Shown: positions 1-6,013, counted from the first letter of the stretch. The stretch is DNA of 7,200 nt from Deltaproteobacteria bacterium (GCA_021815655.1 JAKAGJ010000097.1:1-7200), one strand, 5' to 3'. The notes: generated by a model from the sequence alone, not told the origin. Made by a program: numbers and translations.

Positions 1-40
1 TCCATGCTGCCTTTTGCTTGCGCGCGCCTCGCGCCCGCCC

Positions 41-1957
41 CTACAGCTCGCCCTTGATGTGGTTGAGCAGGCCGCCGGCGGCCAGGATCTGGCGGTCTCG
101 GGGGCTGGCCGTGAGCCTGAGCTTGAGCGGCTGGCCGTCCAGGCTGGCCTGGATATCCTCGTCGCCGTTGAGCACGGCCTGGCGCAGGCCGGGGATGCGC
201 AGGCGCTGGCCGGCTTGCACGCGGTCGTAGTCGGCCGGGTCGTCGAAGACCAGGGGGACGATGCCGAAGTTGATCAGGTTGGCGCGGTGGATGCGCGCGA
301 AGGACTTGGCCAGCTTGACCTGCACGCCCAGGTAGCGCGGGGCCAGGGCGGCGTGCTCGCGCGAGGAGCCTTGGCCGTAGTTCTCGCCGCCCGCCACGGC
401 CACGGGCGCGGCCTCCTGGGCCTTGCGGCTGAAATCCGGGTCCAGGGCCTCGAAGACGTGCCTGCTGATGGCCGGCACGTTGGAGCGCAGGGGCAGGATG
501 CGGCTGCCTGCGGGCATGATGTGGTCGGTGGTGATGTTGTCTCCCACCTTGAGGACCACCAGGCATTCCAGGTCAGAGGGCAGGGGCCCGAGCTGGGGGA
601 AGGGGGCGATGTTGGGCCCGCGCAGCACCTCCACGGTCGAGCCGTCGGCCAGGGGCGGCACCAGGGCCTCGGGGTGCACCGGCGGGGCCGGGGGCAGATG
701 GGGTTGATGGCCCAGGGTGCGCGGGTCGGTGATATGGCCGGTCATGGCCGAGGCGGCGGCCACCTCGGGCCCGCAGAGATATACGGCGTCGCCCTTGGTG
801 CCCGAGCGGCCGGGGAAATTGCGCGGGAAGGTGCGCAGGCTGGCGGTGCCGGTGGCCGGGGCCTGGCTCATGCCGATGCAACCCAGGCAGCCGGCCTGGA
901 AGAGGCTGCCCCCGGTTTCCAGGAGGTCCATGAGCCCACCGGCCTGGGCGGTCTGGGCCAGTGCCTGGCGCGAACCGGGGTTGATGTAGAGGCTCACGCC
1001 ATTGGCCAGCTTTTGGCCGGAGAGCGCCAGGGCCACGGTCATCAGGTCCTCGTAGCCGCCGCCGCCGCAGGAGCCCACGATAACCTGCTCCACCGCCACG
1101 TCGGAGAGTTCGGAGGCCGGGCGCACCTTGTCCGGGCTGGAGGGGCAGGCCACCAGGGGCACCAGGGTCCCCAGGTCGATCTCCTCCAGGCGGTCGTAGC
1201 CGGCGTGCTCGTCGGCGGCCAGGGGCCGGAAGACGTCGCCCCGGCCCTGGGCCTCCAGGAAGGCCTTGGTGCGCTGGTCGCTGGGGAAGAGGCTGGCCGT
1301 GGCCCCCAGCTCGGCGCCCATGTTGCAGATGGCCGCCCGCTGGGAGACGGTGAGGTTGGCCACGCCGGGGCCGAAATACTCCAGCACGCAGCCCAGCCCG
1401 CCCTTGACCGTGAGCCGGCGCAGAAGCTCCAGGATGACGTCCTTGGCCCCCACCCAGGGCGAGAATTGTCCTGTCAGACGCACGCCGAGTACTGCCGGGT
1501 AGGAAAAAAAGAAGGGATAGCCGGCCATGGCCGCGGCCACATCCAGGCCGCCGGCGCCCATGGCCAGCATGCCCAGGCCGCCGCCGTGGGGGGTGTGGGA
1601 GTCCGAGCCCAGCAGGGTGGCGCCCGGGCGCCCGAAGTTCAGCAGGTGGAGCTGGTGACAGATGCCATTGCCAGGGGGCGAGAACCACAGGCCATGGCGG
1701 GCGGCCGAGCTGCGCAGGAAGCGGTGGTCGTCGGGGTTCTTGAAGTCGTCTTGCAGCAGGTTGTGGTCCACGTAGGAGACCGAGACCTCGGTGCGGACCT
1801 TGTCCAGGCCCAGGGCCTCGAACTCCAGGGCGGCCAGGGTGCCGGTGGCGTCCTGGGTCAGGGTTTGGTCGATGCGCAGCCCTATCTCCTGGCCCGCATG
1901 GGCCTGGCCCTCCACCAGATGGGCCGCGATGATCTTCTGGGTCAGGTTCTGTGGCAT
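41..1957 (-). CDS. Aconitase-superfamily hydro-lyase (aconitate hydratase-like, short Aquifex/sulfate-reducer type)
   Basis: A 638-residue protein related to aconitate hydratase, the [4Fe-4S] TCA-cycle enzyme interconverting citrate and isocitrate. The N-terminal part carries TQDATG (Q35), VDH (D64, H65), GICHQ (H101), SDSHTP (D119-H121) and CNMGAE (N212, E216). Three cysteines, C297 and the CLGC pair C357/C360, fit the cluster ligands. The C-terminal swivel domain has NITTDHI, GENYGQGSSREHAA (catalytic Ser near 531-532) and ARIHRANLINFGI. The start at 1957 is chosen because GAGGTG lies about 7 bases upstream and the protein then begins MPQNLTQKI, as in relatives; an in-frame extension to 2110 would cross the promoter and a terminator. 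Oddities: CGGGGY at 297-302 where CTNS is usual, H124 where Asn or Thr is usual, and P378 where the substrate-binding Asn of NRNF is usual. Family membership is very likely. Substrate is uncertain: aconitate itself, or a related tricarboxylate if this is a paralogue. Confidence 0.93.
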   Translation of the reverse strand: MPQNLTQKIIAAHLVEGQAHAGQEIGLRIDQTLTQDATGTLAALEFEALGLDKVRTEVSVSYVDHNLLQDDFKNPDDHRFLRSSAARHGLWFSPPGNGICHQLHLLNFGRPGATLLGSDSHTPHGGGLGMLAMGAGGLDVAAAMAGYPFFFSYPAVLGVRLTGQFSPWVGAKDVILELLRRLTVKGGLGCVLEYFGPGVANLTVSQRAAICNMGAELGATASLFPSDQRTKAFLEAQGRGDVFRPLAADEHAGYDRLEEIDLGTLVPLVACPSSPDKVRPASELSDVAVEQVIVGSCGGGGYEDLMTVALALSGQKLANGVSLYINPGSRQALAQTAQAGGLMDLLETGGSLFQAGCLGCIGMSQAPATGTASLRTFPRNFPGRSGTKGDAVYLCGPEVAAASAMTGHITDPRTLGHQPHLPPAPPVHPEALVPPLADGSTVEVLRGPNIAPFPQLGPLPSDLECLVVLKVGDNITTDHIMPAGSRILPLRSNVPAISRHVFEALDPDFSRKAQEAAPVAVAGGENYGQGSSREHAALAPRYLGVQVKLAKSFARIHRANLINFGIVPLVFDDPADYDRVQAGQRLRIPGLRQAVLNGDEDIQASLDGQPLKLRLTASPRDRQILAAGGLLNHIKGEL

Positions 1958-2007
1958 GTCGGCACCTCGGCGAGGGAAAGGCAGGGAAAAATAGGATGAT
2001 GGCCGCC

Positions 2008-2036
2008 ATTTTATGGGCTGGGGCCAGGCCTGGCAA
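2008..2036 (-). promoter_or_regulatory. Sigma-70-type promoter of the aconitase-like gene
   Basis: On the minus strand a -35 TTGCCA (2036-2031) and a -10 TAAAAT (2013-2008) are separated by exactly 17 bases, each one base off consensus. The predicted start of transcription is near 2001, giving a leader of about 44 bases before the GAGGTG ribosome site and the ATG at 1957. The promoter lies between the upstream gene's terminator hairpin and the coding start, so the gene is probably transcribed on its own. Confidence 0.65.
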
Positions 2037-2048
2037 CCCCTGGCCCCA
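2019..2048. repeat. 10-bp perfect inverted repeat around the aconitase -35 box
   Basis: TGGGGCCAGG (2019-2028) and CCTGGCCCCA (2039-2048) are perfect reverse complements around a 10-base centre. That centre contains the -35 hexamer of the minus-strand promoter. A nested palindrome CCAGGCCTGG (2024-2033) overlaps it. The placement suits a repressor operator that would block RNA polymerase, but the arms could also form a transcribed hairpin behind the upstream gene's terminator. The binding protein is unknown. Confidence 0.4.
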
Positions 2049-2079
2049 ATAAATCGGCCCACGCCTGGGGGCGTGGGCC
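2046..2079 (-). terminator. Hairpin terminator after the 98-residue protein gene
   Basis: GGCCCACGCC (2056-2065) and GGCGTGGGCC (2070-2079) form a perfect 10-bp stem with a 4-base loop. Read on the minus strand it lies about 55 bases past the stop codon at 2134 and is followed by GATTTATTGG, an interrupted U-tract. This fits intrinsic termination, perhaps not fully efficient. Confidence 0.6.
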
Positions 2080-2133
2080 GCGGGTCGCCGGGGTGAGGGG
2101 CCCCGGCCAAGGGAAGTGGAGGAGGTTGGGGAC

Positions 2134-2430
2134 TTAAGCCGCTATTTCCTTCTGCTGGCGGGCCAGCCGCGCGCCGATCTTGCAGTCGCGACAGGGCACC
2201 AGGTTCATCTTGAACACAAAGAGATGAAAGGGCTCCGCGCCGATGGTGGCCCAGCGCGCCTCATTGGCGGCCAAGTGCCTTTTGACGCACGAGGCCGGCA
2301 TGAGCTTCAGGTTGCCCGGCTGGTGGGGGCAGGCTATCAGGGCCTCGGGGTGCCTCTGCAACCAGGCCTCCACGTCCAGGGTGGGCACGAAGTGCGGGGC
2401 CTTGCCACGAGTCTTCCGGATACGGCGCAT
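2134..2430 (-). CDS. Four-cysteine small protein of unknown function, likely zinc-binding
   Basis: A 98-residue protein I cannot assign to a named family. It is basic at the N-terminus (MRRIRKTRGK), then has a motif around C34 (IACPHQPGN), a second cysteine at C48 (SCVKRH) and a C-terminal CRDC pair (C80, C83). The spacing C-x13-C-x31-C-x2-C could hold one structural zinc; H36 and H52 are further possible ligands. No signal peptide or membrane segment is visible, so it is probably cytoplasmic. The start is supported by GAGAGGGGA a few bases before the ATG. The gene lies 45 bases downstream of the predicted start site of a consensus sigma-54 promoter (2486-2501, minus) and is closed by a hairpin at 2056-2079, so it looks like a single-gene transcript under activator control. 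Being a real gene is supported by the ribosome site, promoter and terminator; function is unknown. Confidence 0.75.
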   Translation of the reverse strand: MRRIRKTRGKAPHFVPTLDVEAWLQRHPEALIACPHQPGNLKLMPASCVKRHLAANEARWATIGAEPFHLFVFKMNLVPCRDCKIGARLARQQKEIAA

Positions 2431-2485
2431 GGTCCATTCCCCTCTCTGGATTTACAGCAAGCTCTCTAAACGTGTCCCAAGATAA

Positions 2486-2501
2486 AGCAAGCAGCGTGCC
2501 A
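2486..2501 (-). promoter_or_regulatory. Sigma-54 (-24/-12) promoter of the four-cysteine protein gene
   Basis: On the minus strand the sequence is TGGCACGCTGCTTGCT, matching every fixed position of the RpoN consensus TGGCACG-N4-TTGCW with the required GG-to-GC spacing. The -12 C is at 2487, putting the predicted transcription start near 2475 and leaving a 45-base leader that contains the GAGAGGGGA ribosome site. Sigma-54 promoters need an ATP-dependent enhancer-binding activator, so expression should be conditional. Confidence 0.8.
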
Positions 2502-2640
2502 TGGCCTTGTTTCTCGGGAGCGTTCCGGGGAGGGGAGGCGTAACCACGATTCATTGCTATATGTTGCCGGCTCGGCGCCCCGGGACTGCCGGGCCGGGGC
2601 TGCCCGCGGGGCCTGGGCGGTCCCTGCTCGCCGGTAGTTC

Positions 2641-2664
2641 CATATGTCCAATAGCGAACATATG
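2641..2664. promoter_or_regulatory. Inverted repeat, candidate enhancer-binding-protein site
   Basis: CATATGT (2641-2647) and ACATATG (2658-2664) are perfect reverse complements separated by 10 bases. The inner bases give TGT-N10-ACA, the layout of the NifA upstream activator site, though those six bases alone are weak evidence. The centre (about 2652.5) is roughly 178 bases from the predicted minus-strand start (2475) and 181 bases from the predicted plus-strand start (2834). That is a normal enhancer distance for sigma-54 promoters and nearly symmetric between the two. The cognate activator is not in the window. Confidence 0.5.
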
Positions 2665-2807
2665 ACTAATTTAGGACAGTGACCGTCAACTAGGTGAATC
2701 CTTGAAAAAAAAGTTGGACGGTTCCTTTTCGGTTTCTGCCATGTCGTAATTCGTACATTATTTGAAAAACGGGCGCACTAACCTCCCGTTAACTCATGAG
2801 CGACCGG

Positions 2808-2823
2808 TGGCATTTTTCTTGCT
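2808..2823 (+). promoter_or_regulatory. Sigma-54 (-24/-12) promoter of the receiver-like gene
   Basis: The sequence TGGCATTTTTCTTGCT keeps TGGCA at -24 and TTGCT at -12 with the exact GG-to-GC spacing required by RpoN, differing from consensus only in the two bases after TGGCA. With the -12 C at 2822 the predicted start is near 2834, giving a leader of about 181 bases before the ATG at 3015. It sits opposite the minus-strand sigma-54 promoter and may share its activator site. Confidence 0.65.
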
Positions 2824-2947
2824 CTAATTGACCAGTGACGCGTGCCGGTAGTGGGGGCCGCATTATCAGCCTGCCCTAACCACATGCCCTTACAGAAAGC
2901 GGGACATGGCGTCAGCCTGGCGCGGGGCGGCAAGCCCACTTTCCAGG

Positions 2948-2961
2948 GCTCAAGCTTGAGC
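2948..2961. repeat. 14-bp perfect palindrome in the receiver gene leader
   Basis: GCTCAAGCTTGAGC is fully self-complementary. It lies in the predicted leader, about 55 bases before the start codon, and its centre is 24 bases from that of a second 14-bp palindrome. It could be half of a double operator or a leader RNA hairpin; no U-tract follows, so it is not a terminator. Confidence 0.45.
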
Positions 2962-2971
2962 AAACGCTTCA

Positions 2972-2985
2972 TTCCTGGCCAGGAA
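2972..2985. repeat. Second 14-bp perfect palindrome in the receiver gene leader
   Basis: TTCCTGGCCAGGAA is fully self-complementary. It lies ten bases after the first palindrome and about 15 bases before the AAGGAGG ribosome site at 3001-3007. The position allows repressor binding downstream of the promoter or a structure that affects translation initiation. Confidence 0.45.
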
Positions 2986-3014
2986 CACGCCTCGCGCGCC
3001 AAGGAGGACGGCCG

Positions 3015-3395
3015 ATGATGATCTCTGTCCTGCTGGTGGAGAGGGACGCCGCCGTGGCCAGGCTCTACCGCGAGGAACTGGCCGAGGCCGGCTTTGTAGT
3101 GCGGGTGCTGCCCGACCTGGACGCCGCCCTGGCCGACCTTCGTCTGCGGCCGGCCCAGGTGTTGGTCACCGACCGCGACACCGTGGGGCAGCGCCTGCGG
3201 GCCTGGTTGCCCCAGGCCCGCCAGGTGCACGACGGCCCGGTGGTGGTACTGGGCCCCCTGCGTGAAGACCGCGAGGAGGACGGCCAGGACCTGGCCCTGG
3301 TGCCCAAGTCCTCCGACCTCTCCCCCTTGATCCACTCCCTGCGCGGTCAGGCTCTGCGTCTGCTCTGGTCCAGCGCGGTGGCTCCGGCCTGCTAG
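3015..3395 (+). CDS. Small degenerate CheY-like receiver protein
   Basis: A 126-residue single-domain protein with the alternating beta/alpha pattern of a response-regulator receiver. Strand 1 is ISVLLVERD, helix 1 AVARLYREELAEAGF, and strand 3 AQVLVTD ends in D53, placed as the phosphoacceptor. K98 in LVPKSSD corresponds to the conserved strand-5 lysine. The pocket is degenerate: the usual acidic pair is E9-R10 (D11 follows), the strand-4 Thr/Ser is G80 (VVVLGPL), and the lysine motif reads PK rather than KP. No output domain is present, so any action would be through protein binding, with phosphorylation uncertain. AAGGAGG stands 7 bases before the ATG at 3015; the ATG at 3018 is an alternative. 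A sigma-54 promoter lies upstream and a terminator follows directly. The receiver fold is likely; signalling activity is an inference. Confidence 0.78.
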   Translation: MMISVLLVERDAAVARLYREELAEAGFVVRVLPDLDAALADLRLRPAQVLVTDRDTVGQRLRAWLPQARQVHDGPVVVLGPLREDREEDGQDLALVPKSSDLSPLIHSLRGQALRLLWSSAVAPAC

Positions 3396-3414
3396 ACGGA
3401 GACGCGCCGGCCTC

Positions 3415-3444
3415 GGGGGTCCGCCTGCGGGCCCCCTCATTTTT
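3415..3444 (+). terminator. Rho-independent terminator after the receiver gene
   Basis: GGGGG-T-CCG (3415-3423) pairs with CGG-G-CCCCC (3428-3436) around a CCTG loop, with one T-G wobble, and is followed by TCATTTTT (3437-3444). It begins 20 bases after the stop codon and separates this transcript from the protease gene. Confidence 0.75.
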
Positions 3445-3543
3445 CCCCCATTCAGCAACAGCCCGTCCAGTATGCTATCCTCTGGAAAGCCGGTTGGCCT
3501 TGCCGGCCACCCCCGCCCCCAGAACCCCCCGGAGGATGCCTTC

Positions 3544-5991
3544 ATGCCAGCAGCGCCTTTTGCCCCCCTGAAGCCCAACGACCTGCGCCGGACCTTTGAC
3601 CCCACGGAAATACCCTTCGAAACCAGCGATATGGCCCAGGAGTGCCAGGAGGCGGTGGTGGGGCAGAGGAGGGCAAAGGAGGCCCTGGAGTTCGGCCTGG
3701 CCATGCACGACATGGACTACCACGTCTTCGTAGCCGGCCCCCAGCGCACCGGCAAGACCCACCTGGTCAAGAGTTACCTGGAGGACCGCGCCCGCCAGCA
3801 GGCCCCGCCGCCCGACTGGGTGTATGTGCACAACTTCCGTCAGCCCGATCAGCCCCGGGCCCTGCGTCTGCCCACCGGCGGCGCGCGGGTCTTGGCCAAG
3901 GAGGTGGCCGCCCTGGTGGAGGGGCTGAAGACCAAGATACCGGCCCTGTTCGAGAGCGACGACTACGCCCTGGCCAAGGAGCAGCTCCTGGCCGAATTCA
4001 AGCGCCGCCGCACCGAGATATTCTCGGAGCTGGACCGCCAGGCCAAGGAGCGGGGATACCTGCTGCGCTTCGAGGCCACGGGCATCATGGTGGCCCCGGC
4101 CGGCGAGGACGGCGAGCCCATGAGCGAGCAGGCCATCCGCGAGATGAGCGAGGAGGAGCGCGCGGCCCTGCGCGCCAAGAGCGACGTATTGCAGGGCAAG
4201 GTCACCGACGCCCTGCGCCAGGTGGGCGCCTCGGAAAAGGAACTCCAGGCCGCCATGCGCGAGTTGGACCGCCAGACCGTTCTGGCCGCCGCCAACATGC
4301 TGATGAACGAGCTTTTCGACAAGTACGGCGAACTGCGGGAGGTGCTGGTCTACCTGGAGCAGGTGCGCGAGGACATCGCCGACAATTTCGAGCGCTTCAA
4401 GAAGAAGGAGACCCCCCAACTGCCTTTCCCCATGCCCAGCGAGGAGCCCAGCTTCCGCGAGTATGAGGTGAACGTCTTCGTGGACAACTCCGAGACCGAG
4501 GGCGCGCCGGTGGTGGTGGTGACCCACCCCACCTATCCCAACATCTTCGGACGCATAGAGCGCCAGGCCCAGTTCGGCGCCCTGGTCACCGACTTCACGC
4601 TGTTGCGCGCGGGGGCCCTGCACCGGGCCAACGGCGGCTACCTGGTGCTGCCGGCCCTGGATCTCTTGCGCCTGTGGCTGCCCTGGGAGGCCCTCAAGCG
4701 GGCGCTGAAGCAGCGCGAGCTGGTGATGGAAGATGTGATGGAGCAACTTGGCTACATGATCACCCGCTCGCTGCGCCCCGAGGCCATCGGCCTGGAGCTG
4801 AAGGTGATCCTGGTGGGCGACACCTACCTCTATCACCTGCTGCACAACTTCGACCCGCAGTTTCCCAAGATATTCAAGGTGCGCGCCCAGATGGCCGACC
4901 GCATGAACTGGGCCGAGGATGAGGTGCGGGGCTTCCTTTCCCACCTCTGCACCTTTTCGCGCCAGCGCGAGATGCTGCCCTTGCACCGGGGGGCCCTGGC
5001 CCGGCTGATCGAGCTGGCCGCCGAACTGGCCGACGACCGCGAGCGGCTCACCCTGCGTCTGGCCATCGTGGAGGACGTGCTCAAGGAGGCCGACTTCTTC
5101 GCCCGCCGGGCCGGCCACCAGGCCGTGCAGGCGGAGGACGTCAACACCGCCGTGGATAAGCGGCGCTACCGGTCATCCATGCTGGAGGAGCGCCTGCGCG
5201 AGGCCGTGACCCGGGGCTTCATGAATATCGAGACCAAGGGCGCCAAGGTGGGGCAGATCAACGGCCTGGCCGTGATCGACCAGGGGGACCACGCCTTCGG
5301 CCACCCGGGGCGCATCACCGCCTCCCTGGGCCTGGGCCAGGATGGCGTGGTGGCCATCGACCGCGAGAGCGACCTCTCCGGGCCCTTCCACACCAAGGGC
5401 GTGCTGATCCTGCAAGGCTTCGTGCGCGACCGTTTCGCGGGCAAGGGCCCCCTGGCGCTCACGGCCAGCCTGGTTTTCGAGCAGAGCTACGGCATGATCG
5501 ACGGCGACTCGGCCACCCTGGCCGAGGTGCTGGCCTTGTTGTCGCGCCTGGCCGGCGCGCCCATGCGCCAGGACCTGGCGGTCACCGGCTCCATGAGCCA
5601 GCAGGGCCAGGTGCAGGCCATCGGCGGGGTGAACGTCAAGGTGGAGGGCTTCTTCCGGCTCTGCGAGGAGCGGGGGCTCACCGGCAGCCAGGGCGTGGTC
5701 ATCCCCGCCTCCAACGTCAAGAACCTGATGCTGCACCCGGACGTGGTGGCGGCGGTGAAGAAGAAGAAGTTCGCCATCTACCCGGTGGAGGACGTGGACC
5801 AGGCCCTGGAGCTTTTCAGCGGGCTGCCCGCCGGCCAGCGCAACAAGCTGGGGCGCTATGCCAAGGGCAGCTTCAACTACCTGGTGGAGCAGGAGTTGGA
5901 GCGCATGCGCGAGCTGGCCCTGGAGATGGGCGGCAGGCCCAAGAAGGCCAGGAAGGCGTCCAAGCCCAAGGCCAAACCCAAGGCCAAATAG
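3544..5991 (+). CDS. Lon-related AAA+ protease (AAA_32 / Lon C-terminal family)
   Basis: An 815-residue ATP-dependent serine protease of the long Lon-like family without the substrate-binding N-domain of classical Lon; it presumably degrades selected cytosolic proteins. An N-terminal segment (GQRRAKEALEFGL) precedes the Walker A GPQRTGKT (G65-T72). A Glu/Arg/Lys-rich, probably coiled-coil insert spans about residues 100-310. NGGYLVLPALDLL (363-375) and KVILVGDTYLYHLL continue the ATPase core. The C-terminal protease domain has S656 in DGDSAT and K699 in GGVNVKVEGFF, a 43-residue separation identical to the E. coli Lon Ser679-Lys722 dyad. Odd points: P370 stands where family members usually have the Walker B Asp (LDA), and the last 16 or so residues are a Lys/Pro/Ala tail. 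GGAGG 8 bases before the ATG at 3544 fixes the start; an earlier in-frame ATG at 3472 lacks a ribosome site. Terminators on both sides suggest a single-gene unit. Confidence 0.95.
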   Translation: MPAAPFAPLKPNDLRRTFDPTEIPFETSDMAQECQEAVVGQRRAKEALEFGLAMHDMDYHVFVAGPQRTGKTHLVKSYLEDRARQQAPPPDWVYVHNFRQPDQPRALRLPTGGARVLAKEVAALVEGLKTKIPALFESDDYALAKEQLLAEFKRRRTEIFSELDRQAKERGYLLRFEATGIMVAPAGEDGEPMSEQAIREMSEEERAALRAKSDVLQGKVTDALRQVGASEKELQAAMRELDRQTVLAAANMLMNELFDKYGELREVLVYLEQVREDIADNFERFKKKETPQLPFPMPSEEPSFREYEVNVFVDNSETEGAPVVVVTHPTYPNIFGRIERQAQFGALVTDFTLLRAGALHRANGGYLVLPALDLLRLWLPWEALKRALKQRELVMEDVMEQLGYMITRSLRPEAIGLELKVILVGDTYLYHLLHNFDPQFPKIFKVRAQMADRMNWAEDEVRGFLSHLCTFSRQREMLPLHRGALARLIELAAELADDRERLTLRLAIVEDVLKEADFFARRAGHQAVQAEDVNTAVDKRRYRSSMLEERLREAVTRGFMNIETKGAKVGQINGLAVIDQGDHAFGHPGRITASLGLGQDGVVAIDRESDLSGPFHTKGVLILQGFVRDRFAGKGPLALTASLVFEQSYGMIDGDSATLAEVLALLSRLAGAPMRQDLAVTGSMSQQGQVQAIGGVNVKVEGFFRLCEERGLTGSQGVVIPASNVKNLMLHPDVVAAVKKKKFAIYPVEDVDQALELFSGLPAGQRNKLGRYAKGSFNYLVEQELERMRELALEMGGRPKKARKASKPKAKPKAK

Positions 5992-6013
5992 CGGGCGGAA
6001 GCCACCGTGGATC

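Larger units (their letters stand above)
2431..3014. other. Gene-free divergent control region, locally AT-rich
   Basis: About 580 bases between two divergent genes with no convincing coding sequence on either strand. It holds two outward-facing sigma-54 promoters (2486-2501 minus, 2808-2823 plus), an inverted repeat midway (2641-2664), an A8 run (2705-2712) that may bend DNA, an imperfect inverted repeat (2682-2690 with 2713-2722) and two adjacent 14-bp palindromes (2948-2961, 2972-2985). The part around 2640-2835 is clearly richer in A+T than the rest of the window, as expected for regulatory DNA. Confidence 0.7.

Noticed and set aside
1..40. GC-rich short inverted repeats after the aconitase stop codon
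   Set aside because: The stem is short and ambiguous and no U-tract follows on the minus strand, so a terminator cannot be supported within the window.
1502..1508. Seven-A run inside the aconitase-like gene as a possible frameshift site
   Set aside because: The reading frame and family motifs continue on both sides; it simply encodes consecutive Phe codons on the minus strand.
14..1999. Long plus-strand open frame opposite the aconitase-like gene
   Set aside because: It is the antisense of a clearly conserved enzyme in GC-rich DNA; the translation is low-complexity Gly/Ala/Gln/Val with no recognisable domain.
2682..2722. Imperfect inverted repeat (ACCGTCAAC / GTTGGACGGT) flanking the A8 run
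   Set aside because: One arm has an extra base and no clear role follows; kept only as part of the control-region description.
2796..2831. Eleven-codon plus-strand frame overlapping the sigma-54 promoter
   Set aside because: It would start upstream of the predicted transcription start and has no ribosome site, so it is unlikely to be a leader peptide.
3474..3481. Possible extended -10 (TGCTATCCT) for the protease gene
   Set aside because: No acceptable -35 at 16-18 bases and only a 4 of 6 match in the hexamer; too weak to list as a promoter.
3472..3543. Earlier in-frame start for the Lon-related protease
   Set aside because: No ribosome site precedes the ATG at 3472, and the added residues do not look like the family's N-terminus; the ATG at 3544 has GGAGG at the right distance.
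2778..3713. Minus-strand open frame across the receiver gene and both its flanks
   Set aside because: It runs through the sigma-54 promoter region, the receiver gene and its terminator in antisense; no conserved motif and no ribosome site.
3475..5118. Long minus-strand open frame opposite the protease gene
   Set aside because: Antisense of the Lon-related coding region with biased composition (Gly, Leu, Val, His, Gln) and no domain or ribosome site.
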